DNA of 64,000 nt from NCBI GenBank assembly GCA_037157565.1, contig JAZHRO010000055.1, forward strand, positions 38,905,001 through 38,969,000, given 5' to 3'. The translations under genes were made by a program, and so were the position numbers. The notes under the pieces were generated by a model. It made no database searches. It had not been told where the DNA came from and saw only the letters and a list, made by a program, of their open reading frames with translations. This stretch comes from Thalassia testudinum (taxonomy: Eukaryota > Streptophyta > Magnoliopsida > Alismatales > Hydrocharitaceae). Positions 43,299-54,826 of the stretch are shown piece after piece. The stretch's first letter is position 1, and each line of letters starts with the position of its first letter.

Positions 43299-46099
43299 AC
43301 TGGTGCGAATATTCCCGCGATATGATGCGCAGTGGAGGGATGAGTGCACGAAAGTATGGGTGTTGTTTGTGAAGTGTATAGATGGATATGGGTAGGTGGA
43401 TGTATATGTAAATATATATATGTATATATCTATAACTATATATGTATATATATATAGTTGTATATATATATATATAGATATGTAAATATATATATGTATA
43501 TATATGCATGTATATATATTTATGTCTATATGTGAGTGGATATGTGTGTGTGTGTGAGTGAAGGAGGGTGTGTGTGGGTGTGTATGCTGGCGGAGGAGGG
43601 GAGCGCAGCAGATAAGCTGTCTGCTGCGCTGCCCCATCGTTTGATGCACACAGATGCGCAGGCGCAGGAGAGAGCGCACGCGGTGCGCTGGGGAGAGCCT
43701 ACGCTCTCTTTGTGTGCGGACGGGTGCGGGCGAGCACAACGCACTGTGCAGTGCAGCACGCAGTGCTGGGGTGGGTGAGGAGTAGATGGGCGCGGTGACC
43801 GGCTGGTGCGGGTTGCGGGTGAGGAGAGAGAGCGCTGTGCCACCGGCTAAGTGAGAAACGAGCCGGTGGCTACAATGTCGCGTTGAGAGGAGTGAACAAT
43901 AGCTACAGTGCCGCGACGAGCGGGCGACTGGTAGCGGCCGGTTCTGCATGCGCAGGCGTGTTGTGAAGCGCCTGCGCGCGTGGAAAGAGGCTGCGCACGC
44001 TCTGCTGGTGAGCGTGCAGCGTCTGGCAGAGCTGCAGGCAGGCATGCGATGCTGCTGGAGCTTTTGAGCTTGAGAGCTTGAAGCTCTGGCAATGGTGGAG
44101 AAGACGATCGGCAGTAAAAACAAAAGGCAAATCCACCACGCCCACCTACTCACGAAAGAGTTGGGCGGTGGTCTGAGACCACTGTGGGTTCTTTCCTGTG
44201 CACGGTGTGCCTCTTCTCAGTGAGAAGAGGTACTGTGTATGGAGAGGGAGAGGGGAGGAGGTTGGCCCAGGGTGACGGTGGATCTGAAGGTGTCTGAAGG
44301 TGCATAAAGGTGTATGCCCACACAAGGGAGAGAGCCAGGGGTTTTAAAGAGGAGAAGACATGCCACAGCCACGCTTCTGGCAGCGCACATCCTGCCATGC
44401 TGTTGGTAGGAGGAGAGGCGCGAAGAGGCGCGCATGCCCCATGCCCTGCAGCCGTGCGAGAGAGAGGAAAATTCAAAATAATAAAAATATGAAAAAGGAT
44501 GAAATTGCAATGCCGCACTTAATGAAGATGTTAATTAATAGATGGTCAATTATTCACACTCTCCTCCCCTCTTTATAAATGCATGCAGGTGTCTATTTAC
44601 AAATGCAATTACGGCTACATAAGATGCAATGGTAGTGCTAAGAAATAACACAAGATGGCATATTTACTGGTGTATTTTTGCTGTGCAAACATACCCCCAT
44701 GCCTATCTTTTGCTAGTCCCTAACAAAATATTTTGTATTGTATTTAGAAATGATCTTAAGCTAAAGATTTTTTTCTGAAGCAACATGGATGTGTTTATCA
44801 GTTGGATATTGTGAGAACCAATTACAGAGAAGACTACCAGTACTTTAAGTCTTACATGACATAGACCATCTCTCGACTAACCTGGACTCTTGATATTTAA
44901 ACCTTAAGTACGATTTCCAAGACTCAGAAGGTTTTGCCGTACTCGAGAGCTCAAGAGATTATGGTTTGTGCATAGTGAAGGATCAAGACTGACCAGATGA
45001 ACATTAAGGCTCAAGCCCAGGGTTTCACAAATTTTTAAGTGCAGGTTGGTCCCTGTTTCAACTCATGTCTTCGGATTGACCCTTAAAAAGATGATGGAAA
45101 ACTCAACCCCCATTTTATTGCTTTTGTGACTCAATGAATATATGGTAGAAACAGGGTATTTGTGACGTGCCCTAAAAAAACTCTTTAGGGAGAAGAATTT
45201 ACAGACATTTGAAAGATATATTGACTTATTTGCAAGATTTTCTCTCTTTTTTTTTTTTTGAAACAAGTGCCAGTATATCTCTTACAACTTTATTTGGGGG
45301 AGCACACATTTTTGGTGGGAGGGTACCTTTTTGGTGGAAAGAGTTTCTCCTAGACACAAGACTAAAGTCTGAGATAAAAAGTCTACCTATACGCACAGGT
45401 AAGGACTCCACCTTCCCTAATGAACACTAGGGTTGGATCTTATGTTCACCTGGTCTTTCTTGATATGTGTAGTGTGAACCAAGATTACTTAGGCTCTCAA
45501 GTAGAAGCAAACCAACGAATCCTGTACTGGTGACTCAGGTACAAGAATACGTCCTTAGTTAGGAGAGATTCCGATCTATCTTATCAATGCTCAAGTGAAT
45601 TAAGCCAAGCCTGAGCGAATCAAGCTTCTGTGGCCTGGAAAGTCTTCCAAACAGCGGTTGAATATCCATAAACACTTATTGTATTTTTGTTTCAGCTTTC
45701 AGATCATTGCTAAATACCCCCACTTTTTTTTTAAAATAGCCTGTGTACATATTTATAGATGGATATGTATAATGGAAGCTGCATGATACCATATAACACC
45801 CAGATCCTATGGATGCCTATCCACCCCCCCATGCCAAATAATGCTATGTCCTCATATGCATGCAGGGTATAACAAGGTCCAAGGATCATGGATTAAGAGC
45901 TAACGTGTAAGGTATATAGCAGGGGGGTAGGGTGGGTGGATGGTGGGTGGTGAAGTGAAAAGTGAAGAAGTGTGAAGTGAAGTGAAATGGAATTGTGTAA
46001 GTGATAGTGGAAGAGAGTTGTTGGGGTGCCTCCCAATGAGCACTGAATTTAACGTCCCCCGCTAGACTCAGAGTGAGGCACGAAGTTAGTTACCCTCCA
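43299..46099 (-). other. 3' untranslated region of the Athila element
   Basis: No env-like or other family-like frame. 43400-43530 is a (TA)n/(TATG)n microsatellite. 43560-44160 is GC-rich with strong fold-backs. 44500-46000 is AT-rich. The 286-residue minus-strand frame (44153-43293) ends by translating the microsatellite, and I do not accept it as a gene. Just after pol, the CATTGGGAGGCACCCCAA phrase at about 46025-46045 (minus) is common after pol in plant Gypsy elements. Confidence 0.5.
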
Positions 46100-47335
46100 G
46101 CAGGGCAACAGTTTCACCAACGGGGGCAGGTTCATGAGTAAGAAAGGGTTTTAACCACTGCCCATTGACCGTAAATTTATGCCCAGATTTAGGATCTTCA
46201 ATTTCAACGGCCCCGTTGGGAAATGGTCTTGAGACCAAGTAGGGACTAGTCCATTTGGACTTCAATTTCCCTGGAAAGAATTTGAGCCGGGCATTGTAAA
46301 GCCAAACTTGTTGAGATGGCTCAAATTCCTTCCGCTAAATTTGGTTGTCGTGAAAGGCCTTAGTACGTTGTTTGAAAGTTAAGGCAGAATCATAGGCTTC
46401 ACGACGAAGCTCTTCCAGCTCCTGGAGTTGGAGTTTCCTTTCTCGACCACACAAGTCTGGGTCGAGGTTACATTAACGAACCGCCCAATAAGCGTGGTAC
46501 TCCAGCTCCACGGGCAAATGACAAGGCTTCCCGTAAACAATTCTATAAGGAGACATACCAAAAGGAGCCTTGAAGGCAGTCCGATACGCCCAAAGTGCGT
46601 CAATCAGCTTGTCGGACCAATCCTTACGGTCAGGCCGAACCGTTTTCTAGAGAATTTGCTTGATTTGCCGGTTCGACACCTCAGCCTGGCCGTTCGTCTG
46701 AGGATGATACAGAGATGTGATACAATGGTGAACTCCATATTTCCTCAGAAGTGCCCGAAAAGAAGCATGGGTAAAATGACTTCCTCCATCAGAGATAATG
46801 CTCGAGGGATCCCAAAGCGTGTAAAAATGTGGTCTTTGACAAATTGAGTAGATATGACATGGTCAGCATGGCGCGTGGGAATAGCCTCGATCCATTTCGA
46901 AACATAATCAACAGCAACGAGGATGTACTCAAAGCCGTTGGAAGGAGGAAAGGGACCCATGAAATTGATTCCCCAAATGTTAAAGATTTTAGCAGCTAGG
47001 ATGGGTTGCAAGGGCATCATGTCAGGACGTGACATTGACCCTAACGACTGGCACCTAGTGCAATGTTTAGCATAATTGTGTGCATCCTAGTGAAGGGAGG
47101 GCCAAAAGAAATCGCACTGCAACACCTTGGCTGCAGTTTTCCTCCCAGAGAAATGGCCTCCGCAGGCCTGATCATGGCAGAAGGATAGCACATTGGGGAA
47201 TTCGCTGTCAGGAATACAGCGACGGATGATCTGGTCAACACCTATTCGAAAAAGTAGTGGATTATCCTAGAAATAATACTTTACTTCTGCGATGAGACGC
47301 TCGCGCTAGTTTTTAGGCTAGTCACGTGGAAGGGA
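46100..47335 (-). pseudogene. Athila integrase, broken
   Basis: The minus strand begins with the zinc-binding N-terminus: DDPLLFRIG, IRRCIPDSEF, then CHDQACGGHFSGRKTAAKVLQ and HCTRCQ (HHCC pattern, about 47240-47060). The core follows with NIWGINFMGPFPPSNGFEYI and VDYVSKWIEA with its aspartates, and then [11 protein letters not shown] (47035-46745). The third acidic residue region is frameshifted. The C-terminal part reads [19 protein letters not shown] and LELEELRREAYDSA and ends near GETVALLEGN. Confidence 0.8.
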
Positions 47336-47691
47336 ACCAGAAGCAAAGTAATTGGCAATGTCAGCATACCAAGGTCCACTTGCCACATTAATTGCCAATA
47401 GGTGCTCATCAGGAAAAACCTCATTAATCAGCAGGGTAAGTCCAATGTGGTTAGGGTCTAGTCTCGAGAGATGATCAGCAACAACATTCTGGGCTCCGGC
47501 CTTATCACGGATCTCAAGGTCAAATTCTTGGAGCAGAAGGATCCAACGAATCAGTCTCAGCTTGGCATCCTTCTTATGCATGAGATGACGAATGGCCGCG
47601 TGGTCAGTGAATACAATAACATGCGAGCCCAGAAGGTAAGAGCGGAATTTTTCCAGCCTAAAGACGACCGCCAGTAGTTCTTTTTGCAGTG
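47336..47691 (-). pseudogene. Athila RNase H, C-terminal part
   Basis: Begins right at the LTR-A copy 2 insertion. The minus strand reads [21 protein letters not shown], then [24 protein letters not shown] and VVADHLSRL, classical Gypsy RNase H motifs. A frame change separates the two parts near 47581. The N-terminal half lies beyond the inserted LTR at 50393-50430. Confidence 0.82.
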
Positions 47692-47696
47692 GTTGT

Positions 47697-50387
47697 TGAT
47701 GATCGGCCGATAACTAGGTTTTGTTATAGAAATAGCATTGTAGTACAGCTAGTTATTGCCATCATTACATATATTTTTTACTCGAAAAATAAAGTTCTCC
47801 CAAGGTCGAACTCAGGGAGCAAGTCGTATTCTAGAAGTACAAATTCTTATTACAAAAATAAAGAGAGAGAGAGAGAGATGAAAAATTTGGCTTCTTCTTC
47901 TTCTCTTCTTTCTTCCTCTGTCTTCTCCTCTTTGGCACTTGGTTTCTTCTTCTTTGTCTATCTCCTCGTGGTCTTCTTCTTCTGTCTTCTGTTCTTCCTT
48001 GTTTTCTCTTCTTTCTTTTTCTTCAGATCTTCTTCTTCTTCTTTTTCTTCTTTCTTGTCTTTCCTCTTCTTTGCCGTGATCCTGCTTCTTCTTTTCTTCT
48101 TCTTCCTTGCCTTCAAGACGTCATCTGATTTTGCAATCAGACGACTTAAACTGATGCTGCTACAGTGTACCTCTTAGCTTCCTTCTTCTTCTGCTTTGTG
48201 TTCTCTAATTCTTCTTCTTCACCTGTGCCTGCACACTTCAAGGTTTTCGTCAGAGGGCAAAACCTACTCTACCCACCCCCCCGCGTCTCTCTCTCTCAGA
48301 ATTCGCTCTTAGGAAAGCTCTCCCAGAGCAACCGGGTAATCGGGTACGCGGGTCGCGCTCGGGTCCAAACCCACCGACGTGCGGTAGTGGGCGAGGAGTG
48401 CAGGTCGGGCTTAGTCGAGTCGGGCCAGGTCCGCGGGGCGTGAGCGCGGACGAGGCTAGGTAATCGAGCGGGTGAAGGGGACCTCACCCCGTGATCTGAG
48501 GCAAACAGCTTAAGGCACTTTCTGCCTTTAAGTGCTTGCTTGCCTCGGTGAGTTTCCGAGGTGGGACTAAATGTCCCACCTCAATTGGACGCCCGCGCGG
48601 AGGAGGCAGCGGCAGTCGAGGCTTCGTGCGAGGGCTTCGCCCCAACTGCAGCCTGGGACTCTTCGCGAAGATACCCCGCGCAGCCTGGGAGCCTGATCTG
48701 GGCGTGGCGAGCTTGGAGCAGCAGGTCGAAGGAGCTTCGCTGCTCAGCAATGGCGATGGCGGGCGCAACACCTGTCCACAACAGCACGGCCTCTCGGCCT
48801 AATCAGATATGCGGAGGACCTTCGCCGTGGCACGGCGAAGGTGGTCCGAGGGTCTGCAGGTGGCGGGGCGAAGCCTAAGGGCCGCCCTAGGTCAAACTGC
48901 GGGTTGGGAAATGGGTGTGTTCGGTGGAGTTGCAGAGGGCGATTCGGGGGAAGTGGAAGGGCGGAGGATGATCAGGGTGAGGAGGCGAAGGTTCTGCGGT
49001 GGTCGGCGAGCCGTGTGGGTTGCTGGAGTGATGGGAGCGGGTCGCCGGAGTGTGGCCGGAGGTGGAGAAGGTGAGGGTGATTAGGCGCGGTCGAGGGGTA
49101 ATTAGATAAAAATAGCAGGGGGAAAAGAAAAAGGGAATAGAGAAGACTAATTCTAACCTAGCTAAAGTGACGAAGGGGACGAAGAGGCTGCCGGCTCGTA
49201 CCTACCGGAGCTGGAGAAGAAATGCCCAGTGGGGGAGGACGGCGGCGACGACGGGGCAGAGGCAGCGCGTGCCGGTATTGAGCGACGCGGAGGAGAATCA
49301 GGAAGAAGTCTCTGCTGTTGGTATTGCGGCAGAGCGAAGAGGAGGAGGAGGAACCGCTGGAGCTGGAGGGCTTCTGCCGGAGTGGGAAGAGAGGAAAGTT
49401 GTGGGGGTTTTCTCCGTCAGATCCAAGCTGGGAAGAACGGCGGAGCGACGGGGGTATTTATAGGGGCAGAACCAGAGAGGAGGGCGGAGGGAGACGACGT
49501 GTCTCCCTCGCCGGAGGACGCCGGAGGAAGGAGACCCATACCGTCCGTGCGTTCGCACGGCCGGTATGGGTGGTTGCAGCCATCAGGGGGTGTTCCTACG
49601 ACGGCTGACGACGCAGGGCACCCCCATTTGACTTGGCAGGCCCCCCTTACCCTGCGCGGCGCCATGCTCTGCGCAAGGTCGCCGGAGCATGGTGCTGCTC
49701 AGGTTTTGCAGGAGGGACCTAAACACAAAGAACGAAGGAGAGTTAGGGGCCAAAATGTGAGGGTTCAAAAGTTGAGGGCCAGAAAGTAAATATATGTGGA
49801 CCAAAGTGTAAAGTTGGTCAAGAAGGTTTCTTCTTAGGCTCAAGTTTTTATACATGACTAATTAGGACCTAAGGATTCGGATGGTGAATTTTATTTCTAG
49901 ATTAAACCTTGTTTGACCGGTCAAATTACGCAAAAACCCAAATTAAGTTGTTAATTGGGCATGGTTCTCAATGTAGGTCAAAATGGGTTTCTAAGGCCAA
50001 ATTGAAGGTTCTAAACCCTAGAGATTATTTTTCTATGAATTTTAGAGGGTTTATTTGATTTTTTATCTGCCTCGAACCTCGTGTATTTAAGTGGGTTTAT
50101 TTTTAGGGTTACAGGATGTCATTTAATTCTTCGGAGTTGCTGTAGCCCTTGTTGAGTCATTTCATCCCACTTTTCTTCTTATTAGGTTGTTTTGACCTAT
50201 GTTTGGACCCTGAGTTACCCTGTTTTCAGATTGGATTGGTGAAATTGCATTTTTACCCCTTATGACTTATTTTCTCCTTAAACTCAGAATTCTCTGAGTT
50301 GAGCCTTTCTTTGAGTTATGTAGGAGCTTTTATTCTCTGTATTAGGTCAAAATGAGCTAGTTATGGCTCATGATGAGGTTCTCATCA
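47697..50387 (-). mobile_element. LTR-A copy 2: solo LTR inserted in Athila RNase H
   Basis: 2691 bp with TG...CA ends (minus: TGATGAGAACCTCATCATG to GGCCGATCATCA). A perfect 5-bp duplication GTTGT lies at 47692-47696 and 50388-50392. There is only one LTR and no internal region, so it is a solo LTR left by recombination. It contains TATAAAT (49462-49455), upstream hairpins, the CCCACC hairpin (48558-48582), and a pyrimidine-rich plus strand (47870-48130). GC-rich open frames at 48.5-49.8 kb on both strands are part of this LTR and not genes. Confidence 0.85.
49455..49462 (-). promoter_or_regulatory. TATA box of LTR-A copy 2
   Basis: The minus strand reads CCTATAAATACC. Perfect hairpins at 49487-49509 and 49535-49570 lie just upstream. 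Confidence 0.6.
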
Positions 50388-50392
50388 GTTGT

Positions 50393-51443
50393 ATAATTAC
50401 GCTGGCCTCATCCAATGTCTTACTGGCGTAGTACACCACGAAGGGGTGTTTATAGCGTCTTTGTCCCAGGATGGCTCCAACTGTAAGGTCGGAAGCGTCA
50501 CACATGAGTTCAAAGTCGAGGGACCGATCAGGCGGCTGGAGAACAAGGCCTTGGTGACAACATCACGCAGCTGCGTGAATGCTCGTATGCAGTCGGGGCC
50601 CATATCAAAGGGTACATCGGTCGATAGGAGATAAGTTAAAGGTCTAGAAATCTTGGAAAAGCCTTCGATGAATCTCCTACAGAAATCAAAGTGTCCCAAG
50701 AAGGAGCGGATTTGCTTGACAAAGCCAGGCACAGGTAAATCAGCAATCACATCAAGCTTAGCTCTGTCAACCTCAATACCCCTATTGGAGATGATATGCC
50801 CGAGAACAATTCTCTCGTGTACCATAAAATGACTTTTCTCCCAAGAAAGCACGAGGTTCACATCAATACATCTCCGAAGGATACGGGTCAGGTTGGCAAG
50901 ACAATCATCAAATGAAGGTCCAAAGACCAACAAGTCTTCCATGAAGACCTCAAGAAAGTCACCCACCATGTCATGGAATATCGCCAGCATACATCTCTGG
51001 AAAGTTGCTGGCGCGTTACAAAGTCCAAAAGGCATCCTTCTAAATGCGAAGGTGTCGAAGGGGCAGGTAAAGGTGGTTTTCTCTTGGTCCTAAGGGTCAA
51101 TTGCCACCTGGTTATATCCAGAGAATCCATCCAGAAAACAGAAAAATTTATTTCCTACTAACCGCTCTAGGATTTGGTCAATAAAAGGTAGTAGAAAGTG
51201 ATCTTTCTTAGTTGCAGCATTCAGTTTCCTATAGTCTACACACACTCTCCAAGATGTAGGAGTGTGTGTAGGGATGGATTCGCCCCTGTCATTGACACGG
51301 ATGGTGAGTCCTGCCTTTTTGGGCATGACATGAATCGGGCTCACCCAAAGGCTATCGCTGATCGGGTAGATAGCCGTATCAAGCCACTTAATGATTTCCT
51401 TTTTAACGACCTCCCGCATATTAGGGTTGAGACTTCGGTGCAT
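50393..51443 (-). pseudogene. Athila reverse transcriptase and RNase H start, broken
   Basis: The minus strand begins near 51443 with MHRSLNPNMREVVKKEI, then SPIHVMPKKAGLT and WRVCVDYRKLNAATKKDHF. After FLDGFSGYNQVAIDP comes a stop where GAG is expected, and the frame continues with KTTFTCPF and MPFGLCNAPATFQRCM. The catalytic box reads EVFMEDLLVFG, with glutamate in place of the first aspartate of F/YxDD. RNase H starts after VPFDM and is cut near YYASKTLDEA by the inserted LTR. Confidence 0.85.
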
Positions 51444-51455
51444 CTCGCGGGAAGG

Positions 51456-51806
51456 TCAAGCCTCCTCCGTATATATATGGTAAGTGCAATAGGAGGGGCT
51501 AATGCCAGTTAAGTCAGATAAGGACCATCCAATGGCTGCCTTGTGTTCCATAAGGACCTTTGTTAGTTTGCACTCTTGCTCCCTGGTCAATTTTGAACTA
51601 GTTATTACGGGAAGCGTTTCATTTGGTCCCAAGAAAACATATTTAAGTGTGTCAGGCAGCTCTTTCAGTTCGGGAGTGGATGGTGAAAGATCTGGCATTT
51701 CCTGGGATGAGAGTGTCCCAAGCGGATCAGAAGAAAGAAAGGCAGGAGGAAGAAGTTGGCCCTTAGATTGACCAAGAAGAGGGGCAGCTTGGATTGATGG
51801 ATCCAA
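51456..51806 (-). pseudogene. Athila linker between protease and RT
   Basis: The minus strand reads LKELPDTLKYVFLGPNETLPVIT, LTREQECKLTKVL and KAAIGWSLSDLTGISPSYC, the standard Gypsy segment just before RT. The following MHRI..EEA phrase is frameshifted. Confidence 0.8.
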
Positions 51807-51818
51807 AAAGGGATAGCC

Positions 51819-52985
51819 CTAGTGATCAGTATGTGGGCTCAAGGTCCTAGTGTGGAGTTGCATTTCCACCTGATTTGGCGGGAAAGAAAGGGCAATCTGG
51901 TCTTCAAGAGGGTGGACCGGTGGTGAGTAGCCCGAATATGACTCAGACCATGAGGTATGGGAAGTGGAGAAAACCTCTTCAGAAGTCTGGTCAGGAGAAG
52001 GTACGGGTAAGGGGAGGGATGGGGGAATGTCACAATATGTGCTAGTCAGGCGATGGTCTGTGTTCAGGGGCAATCCACAGCAATCAGAATAGGTCCCTAT
52101 AAGTCTGATACATGCGCTGACGGCCATGTCCTCGTCAGACGTGTCATCCTCGATGCAATCGCAATCAAAATTCTTGGCTGCCTTGAAGATGTTTAGCTTG
52201 AGCTTTTCAGAGCCAACGGTAATCTCAATGCAGCCCGACTCACAGTCAATATGGGCGCGGGCTGTGGCCAAGAATGGTCGACCAAGGATGATCGAACAAT
52301 CAGAAAGTGAGCTAGGAACTTCCATATCCAAAATAAGAAAGTCAACAGAAAAACAGAGACTATTGACCCTAGCCACCACGTTTTCTACCACACCCTTCGG
52401 TATTTTCACAGAACGATCTGCCAACTATAACGTGACAGGGGTGGGTTTCAGATTTCCTAAGGCAAATTTATCGAGCATGATGATTGGTATAAGATTGATG
52501 GAAGATCCTAGATCAAGTAGAGCAAGGTTAAAATTGCAGCCTTGGATGCTACAAGAAATAAGCAGTGTGCCCGGATCTTTCTGCTTCAGTGGTAGATTTG
52601 ACAATATAGCACAACTCGCGTGAGGCGAGAGGACCACCAGATTCTTTGTTTTCTTTGACTGTCGCCTGGGTGTAGTGTAGTCTTTGAAAAATTGGGCGAC
52701 AGTTGGTATATGGTCGATAGCCTCCAACAGGGGTACCTTGATTTCAACATCCTTGAATAAATTACGCAGGTTATCAAAGGCCTGTGTATCCTTTTTCTTG
52801 CCTTTTGGCTCCCTCAGTAGAGCCTCAGGGAATGGCACTGATTCTGGCACTAGTTTGGGTGTATCATCCTCACGCGAATGCGGTGTGCATCCCGAATGAG
52901 AGGGCGATGAAAAAGATGGGCCAGGATCAGGTCGAGGCGGATCGATGGTTTGCTTACCGCTCCTCGTAGTAATCGCATTGGACAT
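51819..52985 (-). pseudogene. Athila protease region with in-frame stop
   Basis: Starts at 52985 with MSNAITTRSGKQTIDPP, the phrase that opens the linker between gag and protease in Athila elements. VPLLEAIDHIPTVAQFFKD follows. The protease site reads LALLDLGSSINLIP, with a D-L-G-S active site. A stop at about 52424 replaces glutamine between PVTL and the LADRS block. The protein continues to SIILGRPFLATARAHIDCESG and KLNIFKAAKNF, then a variable acidic tail with DCDCIEDD. Confidence 0.82.
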
Positions 52986-53545
52986 CGTGGATCTAGTGGG
53001 ATCATAAGGCGAAGGAGGGTTCGCAATAGGGACATAAGGGTGATGTGTTGCAGCGGGATTAGCCTGAAATCTCGGTGGAATGCTCGAAGCTTGCAGAATC
53101 TGATGAACCTGCCCCTGAGAAGGTCATATCGGTGGTTGAGGACCATGGAGTACAAAATTTCACGGGTTAGGAATAGGTTGGGTTGGAAGAGTGCCCTGAG
53201 ATCGAGTCGTCATGCGTAGTTGACTAATCTCAGCATCTACTACGCCAATTGGTGGTGAAGAGAGGTCATGTTTTCTTCATGGTGCTTAGACATTTCCGTC
53301 ACCATTCGCATCAGTTTATCAAGAGGACTTGATGCGTGTTCTGTTTGAGGTATGCAAGGACCCGATGGCAAATTTTCCACAGGATTAGACTGGGCCCTTG
53401 GGATGACGAGTACGGACGGTCGCATTGGCCCACCCCGCAGGGTTTTGGCGCTACGGGATACTGGACCATGCGAAGTTAGGATGATTTCGCCACCCTGGGT
53501 TATAAATAACAGAGAACAGGTTGTTCCCCAGGACGCAAGAGTCTT

Positions 53546-54826
53546 CTAAGCCAAAAGACGAGTCCGCATGTATATATGCATCTGAGCACATGGAGCTTGG
53601 TCCTCCATGTCGAAATACTGGCTTGCAGAAGCCAGGTCCACATGACTTATTGAATCTCTCAGCGCGATACTCGGTAAGGACGGTCTTACAGGATTTTTGG
53701 GAATAAGCCTGGCATTGGAAGGATTAGGGTTGTGACAGAGTGATGAGGTTGAGGTGTTTGCCATAGAGCGAGCGGGATTGGCCAGAAGCTCATCCAGCTT
53801 CTTGTGCACGACGGAGACTTCATCCAATTTTTTTGCAATAAGGTTAAGATCTGTGGATGAATGGGAGGGTCTCGTGTCAACTTCGTGAACATTACAGGGC
53901 AGGCTGGTATGATTAAAGGTGACAATAGAGGCATTGTTCAATGAATGTTCACTCATGTTCTCAAATAATTCAAATGCTCCATTCTTGTCTTTATTCATGA
54001 AATTCCCTCCGCAGGAAGCATCTGCAATCTGCTTCAAAGTTTCATTTAGCCCATAATAGAAGATCTGGGCTATATGCCACTTAGGCAGATCATGGTGCGG
54101 ACATTTCCGAAGGAGGTCATTATACCTTTCCCAAGCCTCATGAAACTGCTTGTTGTTTTGTTGCGTGAAAGAAGTTATAGCCCAGCAAAGCGCATTGCTT
54201 CGCCCGATTGGGAAGAATTTCTTGAGAAATGCTGTTCGCATCTCTTCCCAAGAATGGATGATTCTCCCAAGGGTGCGCAACCATTGCGACGCTTTATTCC
54301 GCAACGAAAATGGGAACATTTTCATGAGGACAATCGATAACCTGATGTTTCTTGGTTTAATAGTTTTAGCTAATCGGGTTAAGTCTTCTAAATGAAGAAA
54401 GGGATCTTCACTTGTAAGACCATGGAAGTGAAAGTTAATCAGGCCAACGACATTAGGTTTTAGTTCAAAATCGTCCCTGCCCATGGGGACCCGAATTTGC
54501 CCAATGGTCTCTATAGCAGCGGGATTTTGATAAGAACTAAGAGACCTAGGCTCCTCCCGTTCGGGAGGGTTCTGCATTTCCTGCAAGGTTTCCGTAATGG
54601 CTTCAATCTGCTCATTATACATTTCCATTTGGGCTTGGAGGTGGGTTATGGGGTCTACGGCTCCACCACCACCTGGTGGGATTTGAGGGGGACGGTTTCC
54701 TCCCTCGAGATTTGGGGGTGGGCGTGCAGCCATGTTTGTGGAGGAGGATGACGATTCAGTTTCTATTCTTCTAGAATTATCAGACAATTCAAATAATTCA
54801 GGGTTTTGTGACCTCCTCCCAAACAT
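53546..54826 (-). pseudogene. Athila gag
   Basis: Open for 426 residues from 54826 and the best preserved frame in the window. In the middle it has FELKPNVVGLINFHFHGLTSEDPFLHLEDL, KMFPFSLRNKASQWLRTL, SWEEMRTAFLKKFFP and AWERYNDLLRKCPHHDLPKW with FYYGLNETLKQIADASCGG, the Athila/retrotrans_gag capsid pattern. The N-terminus is Ser/Pro/Gly-rich. The C-terminal quarter after the FNHTSLPC phrase is less conserved. The frame ends at 53546; between there and the protease start, stops interrupt the gag-pol link. Its product would be the particle capsid protein. Confidence 0.85.

Noticed and set aside
43400..43530. TA-rich repeat as a CRISPR or satellite array
   Set aside because: It is a simple microsatellite without spacer structure or long repeat unit. 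No CRISPR array exists in this eukaryotic window.
43293..44153. Open frame of 286 residues on the minus strand
   Set aside because: Its C-terminal third is a translation of the TA/TATG microsatellite and the rest is low-complexity Ser/Arg/His. Competing frames are open on both strands because the DNA is GC-rich. No domain is recognisable.
42562..45830. A 3.3 kb 3' LTR for the Athila element, ending at a G-rich run near 45.82 kb
   Set aside because: The right LTR ends after 740 bp, and beyond it LTR-A copy 1 resumes at the expected offset. The LTR is therefore about 740 bp.
47689..48177. Ser/Phe/Leu-rich open frame of 162 residues looking like a membrane protein
   Set aside because: It is the antisense of the same purine tract in LTR-A copy 2; CTT repeats translate to hydrophobic runs.
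48484..49855. Several GC-rich open frames of 80-186 residues on both strands
   Set aside because: They lie inside solo LTR-A copy 2, overlap each other in many frames and have no family signature. GC-rich DNA has few stops by chance.
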